DNA of 64,000 nucleotides from Mucor racemosus (lineage: Eukaryota > Mucoromycota > Mucoromycetes > Mucorales > Mucoraceae): NCBI GenBank assembly GCA_027405735.1, contig JAPEHQ010000011.1, forward strand, positions 682,001 to 746,000, given 5' to 3'. The position numbers and the translations under genes were made by a program. The notes below the pieces were generated by a model. That model was not told the DNA's origin. It saw only the letters and a program-made list of their open reading frames with translations, and searched no databases. Positions 56,516 to 64,000 of the stretch are shown here, one piece after another. How positions within the stretch are numbered: position 1 is the stretch's first letter; the number at the start of each line of letters is the position of its first letter.

Positions 56516-56839
56516 TCAAATATCAAATATGACATATATGCAACAAACCTTTGGCCACCATGGTGACTGCCTATAGATGATACTCGCCGATGAATCCATC
56601 GATCCAAATTTGATTCACATTAATCCTTCTTCCTGGAGAGATAACATCAACCATCATCATAACTGAAGGTATAAAAATTTCAAATAAAATCATGGAATTT
56701 AAAATGAAAATTGTGAGATAATTTCACAAGGCAACTTTTCAATGCTTAATCTAAAGTAGCATAATATTGAAATACAAGGCTTTATGGATGATTAAAGTTA
56801 TTTTTTTATGGTTAATTAATAAATAAGTGCATTTATAAA

Positions 56840-59800
56840 CTAATAATGATTTTGTTGAGAGTAAAAGTAATAAGAATTATGATTCACAGGCTGCTTTCTA
56901 TTTTGAAAATCATTTGGCGGTGATTTTGTAGCCCATTGCTCTTCTGTCTCCACAGTTTCTGGAGTTGGGCCCCAGCCTTCTTCATCATGAACATGATGAG
57001 ATGCTAATGAGGGTTGTCTCACAACATGACGTTGATGCTGTTGTTGCTCATCATTATATGCTTCATTATTAGACATCATAGGTTGTGGTGGTGCGTAATA
57101 ATAAAAAGGTTGTGGATACATGGCAGATGGATCCATGCCATAATAAACCATACCATTTGCTTCATATCCAGGCGGTAACTGCACATTAGGAGAAGAGGGA
57201 GTGTAAAATTTGTGAGGTAAATGTGTAGGACTTGTTGTATTACTTGAATTCTCCATACCATGTGGAGGACTAACAGATCCGCCAGCAGCAGAAGGGGAAC
57301 CCATAGGGAATGACATGGCATATATGGGATTGCCATTACCATTGGGAATCATGGGCACATAGGTTATATTTCCATTAATTTGAGGAGGGTGGGGATGATG
57401 ATGAGGAGGAGGATAAAACATGGGACGAAAAGCTTCTGGTTCTTCTCGTTGGCGCCAGTTTTCGTCAAAATTACGACGAGGTTTACTACCACGACCATTA
57501 GATTTTCTACTATATTCTGGACGAGGACTACTTTGACCACTGTCATGTTGAAGATAAGGCTTCGCCATTCTCGGTGAATATGCTTGAAACGGTGGTTGAT
57601 TTGGTTGATCTAATTCACCTGGTGAAGTCATACCAAGTACTTGCTCATCCTTTAACCATTCAGGCTCTTCTTCTGCCTCTAAAATAATTTCTACATCTGA
57701 ATCATCATCACCAGTACTTTGGAAATTGCCCCAGGCAGACGTTTCAGGTGTACGAGTTTCGTCTGTATTAGATTCAGGAACATCAGTTCCAACCTTTGTT
57801 GAGAAATATCCTCGACTCGTTTTATGTTGTGGTTGCTGTTCATTTCGAATTTTATTATTCCATTCTCTATCAGCATTCCAATTGGTACTATTGTTTGATC
57901 GACTATTACTCCAGCCGCCACGAACAGAAGAATGTGAAGAAGAATTGGTTTGATCAAAAGCAGTAGATTCATTCCAGTTTGAGGATTTAGGTTTGGTTGA
58001 GGTTTCAGCAGATGCATTCCATGACGAAGTATCTTCTACAGGATCTTTAAATTGTTCTGATACAGGCTTCTTTTCCCAATTGTTTTCAACTACAGGATTA
58101 TTTAATGTCTTTGCACAAATAATAATATTAAAAAGAAATGTAAACTTACCCTTGCTAATATCTTCACTCTTTGGTTGAGTAATAGATGCTGCTGCCCATC
58201 CATCTTGTACATTTGAATTGGTAGCCACATTCTCGACAGAAGTCCATTCAGCAACATTTGCATCGGATGAAGAGGTAGCCCAATTATCGGAAGGTTGATG
58301 TTCGACTGTAGTAGCTTTTTGATCCCAATTCTGCTTAACCGCAACAGGAGATTTCGATTTCAAATCATCCTCTTGTTGTTGATAGTTGTTGCGGCGAGGT
58401 GAACCAAATCGATCATGAGTTTTAGTATAGACTATTTTGCTGAAATCTGAGGGAGTTGTATAAACTTCAACATCAGGTTTGACATTAGCCCAAGATGAAG
58501 AAGCTTTCTCTTCGGATGGTATATTTTTCTCTTTCTGTGGCGTGTGTTTATTCCATCCTCCACTATCCTTCCGAGAATCATCATTATTAGCTGTTGTATC
58601 CCATTTAGATGCTATCTTTGTATGAGGTTTCTTCCAATCTTTTGATTCGTTTGTAGACCAATTGCTCTCCATAGAAGTTTCCTCTTGCTTACCCCAACCA
58701 TTATTAGTAGTAGCAGAAGAAGCAGAAGGTACATCTGTAACAGAAGCATTCCAAGCATCTTTCTCTGGAATTGTGTTGATTTCCTCTTGCTTTATGGGCA
58801 ATAGCGTCGAATTATCAATATCAGTGTTCGTTTGATTGACATTTATGCTTGAAAAATCATCAATTTTCCAGTTATTGTTATCCACATCTTTGCTTGTAGG
58901 TTGCTTTCCCCAGCCATCAGTAGATGATGATGTACTCATTGATGTTGATACCCCCCAGTCAATTTTTGATTCGGTAGTAGCAGGTGGAGCACTCCATGTA
59001 TCATCATAGTTTGTCAAAATTTGGGGTTCATTTATAGCCTCAGGCTTTTTTCCTTTACTAGTAGATGTTGTCGATCGTTCAGGTTCTTTAATGTTAGATT
59101 CAACAGTCGATTGCGTTTTCCAGCCATCAGTTGTATTACTTTCTGTTAGTGATCCCCAACCATTATTAGATGAATTTTCTTGGTTTTTGTTAGGTGAATT
59201 GCCCCAGCCAGTATTGAAATTAGTAGTTGTCAATGTTGCCTCTTCTTGAGTTTTAGGCTTGCTAGTTGATGAAGAAGCTCCCCAACCATCAGAAGACTTG
59301 GCAGTAGATGTTGCTCCCCAACCATCAGCAGCTATAACTTCATTATTTTCACTTTTCACAATAGGTTCTATTTCTTCAACCCTATCAATTGAGCCCCATG
59401 CATCCATCTTTGGCTTATCAACAATATCCGAGGACAATTGATCCACTGTGTTACCAACATTTTCAGTAGTATTTGTGTTTGAAGTTGATACATGTGGCCA
59501 TTCTTCATTGTTAGTGCGTTTTTGAAAGTTACCATGCCTGTTTTGCTGATGTTGTTGAAAATAGCCACCTCTTCCTCCTCGACCACCGCCTCTACCTCTT
59601 CCACCACCACCATTGTATCCATTATTGTTATATCTTGATCTATTTGGTCTTTCATTGATTGGTGATTGGCCAGACTCTAACAATTCTCGTTTTCGTCTCT
59701 CATCTTGTTCATCTAATCTTAATAATTCCTCATAACCACTATGATCCCATTTTTTATGCATAAGAGGATCTAAATTACGATCATAAGATGGTTTTTTAAC

Positions 59801-60328
59801 AGAAGCACTCGCATTGCTGAAATGTGGTGCTGATTCACGCGTTTCAGCCAATGAATCTTCTCTATAACGATCATCATGGCCCCAAAACAATCCAACATAC
59901 GGAACAAAACTTGGGTCTTCTGCTAGTTTTCGTCGATATTCACGGAGTTCATGTACAGTTTTCTCTTTTTCTTGCTGTTGAAGCTCTTCGTAATCAATTT
60001 CCGTGGTTGTTGAAACTTCGATGACAGGTGGTTGATCAGTTTCATTATTAACATGTTCAATTGAATCGCTTTTTGTGGTTGTGTCCTGAATAACTTTCTC
60101 TTTTAACTCCAATAAAATCTCATCGTCTGATTCTTTGTCTGCTTCTTCACCCAATTTTTCGTCTGAATCATAATCACTTTCTTCTTCTTCTTCTTGAGAG
60201 TCTTGATCGTAATCATCACTGAAATCCTCTTCATCATCATCAAAGTCTGTTGTAATACCAGAAATGACTGATTCCTCATCATCATCCTCAGAATCGTGTC
60301 CTCTTCTTCTATTTAATAGATGCGACAT
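56840..60328 (-). CDS. Btz/CASC3-like protein with many GW/WG motifs, 1142 aa
   Basis: Minus-strand exons: 60328-58150 and 58089-56840. The 60-nt intron (58149-58090; GTAAGT...CCTGTAG) contains no stop and is a multiple of three, so its retention would simply add 20 residues. After an acidic N-terminus, about residues 130-215 match the Btz/SELOR region of CASC3 (MLN51), which wraps eIF4AIII in the exon-junction complex: DPSFVPYVGLFWGHDDRY and KKWDHSGYEELLRLDEQ. An RGG-type stretch (GGGGRGRGGGRGGRGG) follows. Residues about 300-900 hold roughly a dozen GW/WG motifs (DGWGATS, TGWGNSP, NGWGSLT, SAWGNF) plus other spaced Trp in Ser/Asn/Thr-rich disorder. The C-terminus is Pro/Tyr/Gln-rich. EJC or mRNP role is inferred from the Btz match. 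Confidence 0.72.
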   Translation of the reverse strand: MSHLLNRRRGHDSEDDDEESVISGITTDFDDDEEDFSDDYDQDSQEEEEESDYDSDEKLGEEADKESDDEILLELKEKVIQDTTTKSDSIEHVNNETDQPPVIEVSTTTEIDYEELQQQEKEKTVHELREYRRKLAEDPSFVPYVGLFWGHDDRYREDSLAETRESAPHFSNASASVKKPSYDRNLDPLMHKKWDHSGYEELLRLDEQDERRKRELLESGQSPINERPNRSRYNNNGYNGGGGRGRGGGRGGRGGYFQQHQQNRHGNFQKRTNNEEWPHVSTSNTNTTENVGNTVDQLSSDIVDKPKMDAWGSIDRVEEIEPIVKSENNEVIAADGWGATSTAKSSDGWGASSSTSKPKTQEEATLTTTNFNTGWGNSPNKNQENSSNNGWGSLTESNTTDGWKTQSTVESNIKEPERSTTSTSKGKKPEAINEPQILTNYDDTWSAPPATTESKIDWGVSTSMSTSSSTDGWGKQPTSKDVDNNNWKIDDFSSINVNQTNTDIDNSTLLPIKQEEINTIPEKDAWNASVTDVPSASSATTNNGWGKQEETSMESNWSTNESKDWKKPHTKIASKWDTTANNDDSRKDSGGWNKHTPQKEKNIPSEEKASSSWANVKPDVEVYTTPSDFSKIVYTKTHDRFGSPRRNNYQQQEDDLKSKSPVAVKQNWDQKATTVEHQPSDNWATSSSDANVAEWTSVENVATNSNVQDGWAAASITQPKSEDISKGKFTFLFNIIICAKTLNNPVVENNWEKKPVSEQFKDPVEDTSSWNASAETSTKPKSSNWNESTAFDQTNSSSHSSVRGGWSNSRSNNSTNWNADREWNNKIRNEQQPQHKTSRGYFSTKVGTDVPESNTDETRTPETSAWGNFQSTGDDDSDVEIILEAEEEPEWLKDEQVLGMTSPGELDQPNQPPFQAYSPRMAKPYLQHDSGQSSPRPEYSRKSNGRGSKPRRNFDENWRQREEPEAFRPMFYPPPHHHPHPPQINGNITYVPMIPNGNGNPIYAMSFPMGSPSAAGGSVSPPHGMENSSNTTSPTHLPHKFYTPSSPNVQLPPGYEANGMVYYGMDPSAMYPQPFYYYAPPQPMMSNNEAYNDEQQQHQRHVVRQPSLASHHVHDEEGWGPTPETVETEEQWATKSPPNDFQNRKQPVNHNSYYFYSQQNHY

Positions 60329-61320
60329 GGATTGCTTTATATGACCTCAAATAAATTGCAGGTATAAATAAACAAGTAGAGTAAAAAGTTGAAAAATTAA
60401 ACTTTCCTGCACTTTGGATGCTGTGTAAAGAATCAAGGAGAACAAATGTATCGCGGTGTAGCAACGAAAATAGTGACTCTTTTTGAAGCATTTGATGCTC
60501 TTGTACAGCCATGGTTACCTTTAATATCATCATTACAGTTGCGATATGCACCTGCTTGAGCACATTACCAATAAATATTCTGGTTATTGAAGGCATTGTA
60601 TCATAATTTGACCATTTATTAGGCTTAAGATTGTATTTAAAATTGAATTTGATCATAAACAAAACAGGTGGTTGCATTTGAGATTTGTTTAATGCTTGAA
60701 GATGATCAGCTTACTCTTTTGTAAACATTAATTAAGGAGAGGATTCATATATAACTAGAATAATATACTCTTTGAATATACAAACAATCAATTCATCATT
60801 ATTATTAATGTAGCATTGTGCAATTACAGGCGGCACATCATGGTGCTTTAATATGTCAAGAGTTCTCTAGGCTCAAATTCACAAGATATTTATAGAGCAT
60901 TATGATTGAAAATGACCACTAAAGTTTTCTCTTCCTATTGTTATTTTTTGTTTTTTTTCATAATTGCTATATTTATGACAAATTCAATTTTCTTAGCATA
61001 AACTGCCATATAGGTAAAATTAGACCCCAGATTCAGTATTCACTGTTTAAATGGGATATTTGTGCGATTCTAGAGCATATATTTCAAATTCACATATCTA
61101 TTTTTATTCCATAACATCAAGACATGGTGCATGGATCGTCATTTCGTTTACCTAAAAGAAAAGGATTAATGAATTGTATGTAAAACCAAACCATTTGTAC
61201 CACCCAAATTTCGTTATTTCAGATGCAGCAATCGCTTCTTCTTGTTCTTGCAGCTCTCTTGTGTTTGTTTATTTCTGCTTTCTTTCATTATAAAATCTCC
61301 ATAATAAACATAAATTAAAA
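60329..61320. other. Divergent promoter region Btz gene / TBC gene
   Basis: About 1 kb between divergent starts. The minus-strand frame 60309-60677 overlaps the Btz 5' end and has no domain. No other gene seen. Confidence 0.5.
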
Positions 61321-63737
61321 ATGACAATGAAACAAGTTCATGAAGATGATAGTTTTGAAGACTTATCGGGCACTTTATCATCTACACATATAGACAACTC
61401 GGAGAACCTCACAGCAGACAAGCTATTAGATGAACTTCCTTTACCACAGCACCAACAAAGTTTATATATGAATGGTGCAAATGCAAATAGTCGAAATACA
61501 TATGACCAATTTTTTGAAGAGGTGTCTCTTGATTTACCTAGAGATTCACAGCAAGAAACAGAGCCATCTCGTCTCATGAAATTTATGCCTCGTCGCGGAA
61601 ACACCATGCCTTCCAACAATAACACAAAGGCAGATAATACAATAACTTCTTCTGATGTTTCGGGGCCTTTTTATTCTATATCGGATGTATTGGATGATTC
61701 TGTTTCTCCAACTGCAACAGCCGCTGTTATGGCTGCAAATGCATCTAGCAATGGATTGGATGGAAATTATGATTCTGTTGATATGTCTGAACCAAACCCA
61801 AGAGCAGCAAGACGTAATGTAAACGAGGCAGAGGTAGTTGTTACATCTGGAGGCACTTCTATTCCAACCAGAAGAAAATCAACGTAAATTGTATCTTTTT
61901 CATTTATTGGCACTTGAATACTCATTATTTCTTTATATAATATTAGCTTGAATCCCTTTAAACGATCTAAATCAATCAATCAAAAACCCTCGCCATTAGA
62001 AACTGTAATCTCTAAAACACGCCCAAGGTTTATATTTACAAAATCAATATCTTTACAGATGCTAATTTAAACAATAATAGAATGCTTCCACCTAAAGATC
62101 CTCAAGAGGAAAAAAAACATTTACAGGAATACCAATCCATGATGAAACAAGCTAAAAAATTGCAAGCTAAAAAGCAGCGAGAATCCAATCGCAAACGTGA
62201 GGAAAAGGATAAAAAAGCTAGTTATGCTATTTACACATGGGAAAATGATATTATTCCTCATTGGAAATCCCGTGTGAAAGATAAACGTACGATGGTTTTA
62301 TGGGATCAAGGTGTACCTCCTCGTTGTAGAAAGAAAGTATGGTGTCTCAAAATTGGCAATCAGTTGAATATCACAAAGGGTACCTTTAGTGAATGCACAA
62401 GACGTATACCTCAAGCAGTTCGCAATACTAAAAACACCAGTGATTCTCATGGCGCTCCAATGCCTATCGTCACAGCGAATCATACAACGTACGATCCTTA
62501 TACTGCTACTGCAACAACAACAGAGCAAATATATAGGCGTAGTAGACAACGTAGAACCAGCAGTTTGGATGTTTTGAGAGAGAGAAAAGAAGACAACGAT
62601 GACGAAGAAGATAGTCCTGCATTTTCAAACTTTACCAACATGCCAGAGCATTCATCATCGACGTATTCTTTTACTAGTAATGAGGAAAGTTTTGATCGTT
62701 ACAGCCATAGCGAAGGAGGTAGAAGCGCACTGGAATTAGGCTCGCAAAGCTTTGATGATGAAGATGATAATATTGGTTTAGAGGATGATCATGAAGACGA
62801 TAATAACGATACCAGCGATCAGGACGATGAACCAAATGACGATGAGCATGATGATGATAAAGTATTGAAGGATCCTACAGCAATCAATTTTTTGAATAAG
62901 GCAATTGATGAAGATATTTTGCGTACACTGCCGAGTCTTTGTGTATTCCAAGTAAGAATTTCAAGAAAACATCATAATTTCATTCTAATTTATCTGTTTT
63001 GTTAGCCTGATGGACCTCTTTTCATGTCGCTTAGAAAAGTACTTCATGCATATGTAGGATACCGACCTAACATGACATATGTAAGTTTCAATGATCATTA
63101 TCGTGCCATTACAAATTGATTGAAAGAAAATCCAATATAGTCTCGTGGTGCCTCTTTTTTGGCTGGCGTCTTGCTACTCAATATGGGTGCCCAAGAAACA
63201 TTTACAGCACTCATCAATATGATCAGTGGAAGTGAAGTGCTATCAGCATTATATAATTCAGATGAAAAGAAAATCCAGGGCTTTTTCAAAGTGTTTAATG
63301 TTATTTTTGCAGAAAATTTGCCCAAATTATACCTACATTTCAAGAATTTAACACTGACACCAGAAAATTATCTACCAGACTGGTTCATGACAGTATTTGC
63401 ATCCATTATTCCATTAGAGCTGTCGTCTCGATTATGGGACATTTATTTACTTCATGGAGATATCATCTTATTCCGTACTGGTTTAGTCGTGCTAAAGTAT
63501 TTAGAACCTTTACTATGGGGTGGTGGATTCAGTGAAACTGTCAAAATTTTGAATATGGGATTCGTAGGAGAACATCGTGGTGAAGAAGTGAAGGCAGCTT
63601 TGGCTGTTAGTGGACACATTACAGACGGAGATGAGGATCCTTTCTTTGATGAGATCTTGGGCCGTAAAGGTGTACATTTAGATGAAACTAGATTCAAAGA
63701 ATTATTGGGTGCTCATATGCCTCGCACTACTCAATAA
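61321..63737 (+). CDS. TBC-domain Rab GAP-like protein (TBC1D12/14 type), 728 aa
   Basis: Exons: 61321-61883, 61947-62027, 62081-62951, 63006-63080, 63141-63737; 2187 nt in phase. The second junction is the least certain (donor GTTTAT). The N-terminal 220 residues are disordered. A charged coiled stretch (LPPKDPQEEKKHLQEYQSMM) precedes the TBC domain, as in TBC1D12/14. The domain starts YTWENDIIPHWKSR and VPPRCRKKVW, then a long acidic/Ser insertion (about 340-475), then DEDILRTLPSLCVFQPDGPL with the arginine finger. Where family members have YVQGMSF this protein has TYSRGASF, so the glutamine finger is replaced. The remaining C-terminal helices (LTPENYLPDWFMTVF, LSSRLWDIYLLHGD) are well preserved. 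Probable endosomal/autophagic Rab regulator. Confidence 0.85.
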
Positions 63738-64000
63738 TTATGATAGATTGTATAAATCATAAAGCTATAAAAAAAAAACATAAATTAATTACATTTCGCA
63801 GAATTCCTAACTAATTACCCTACAAGTATAATATTTATTATCCATTATTAGTTTTTTGTTACGTATATAAAAATTCTAGATATGTCGAAGGATATCTATT
63901 TTATGCTTGATTGTCTAATAAGTTATTTCAATGTCCAACTATGCATCCAAATCACCAAAATCCAAGTTTGGCGGATTTTTAAAATTACGGCAATTTTGAA
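63738..64000. other. Right-edge intergenic
   Basis: 3' flank of the TBC gene, AT-rich; nothing further seen. Confidence 0.6.

Noticed and set aside
60309..60677. 122-aa minus-strand frame
   Set aside because: Overlaps the Btz start in another frame and shows no domain.

Overview
The window looks like nuclear DNA of an early-diverging fungus, most likely a Mucoromycota/Mucorales mould. It is AT-rich, its genes carry many short GT-AG introns (mostly 50-80 nt), and it encodes only eukaryotic proteins: cytosolic ribosomal proteins, an RNA-exosome subunit, an SPX-ankyrin-GDPD protein, GPI-anchored wall proteins and a fungal Ecl1-type protein. The lineage is inferred from style and gene content; no marker gene was searched. 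Multi-exon models were built by hand from splice signals, with reading phase checked across every junction.

Layout. 1-9.9 kb is a cluster of three DNA transposons: a piggyBac element (654-3206, TTAA target duplication, one intron, apparently intact), a Tc1/mariner element with ~215-bp terminal inverted repeats and a broken transposase (3235-4883), and a hAT element with a perfect 8-bp target duplication and an apparently intact eight-exon transposase (5471-9844). 9.9-11.9 kb holds a degenerate dispersed repeat. 11.9-15.8 kb holds a DJ-1/PfpI gene and two ribosomal protein genes (uL18/RPL5 and uL2/RPL8). 16-25 kb is sparse, with an Ecl1-like gene and a Kre9/GPI-type wall protein. 25-38 kb is gene-dense: a small unknown protein, a DUF4203/TMEM198-like membrane protein, a PWWP plus LEDGF-IBD-like chromatin protein, MPDU1, a hotdog thioesterase, exosome subunit RRP42 and a GT2 glycosyltransferase. 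38-50 kb is repeat-rich and contains a complete, young Ty3/gypsy chromovirus (41145-48195) with 529-bp LTRs that look identical. 50.5-64 kb holds mitochondrial ferredoxin YAH1, GDE1, a Btz/CASC3-like protein full of GW/WG motifs, and a TBC1D12/14-like Rab GAP.

The cellular genes are mostly housekeeping and unlinked in function: translation (RPL5, RPL8), RNA fate (RRP42, Btz/CASC3-like), Fe-S and mitochondria (YAH1, possibly the thioesterase), phosphate and lipid metabolism (GDE1), glycosylation and cell wall (MPDU1, GT2, Kre9-like), membrane traffic (TBC). No bacterial-style operons, CRISPR arrays or recognisable tRNA/rRNA genes were seen.

The items most worth following up are the Btz protein that also looks like an Argonaute-hook (GW) scaffold, the PWWP-IBD architecture in a fungus, the TBC protein that has lost its glutamine finger, the four Trp-to-stop changes in the Tc1 copy, and three transposable elements that look recently active.
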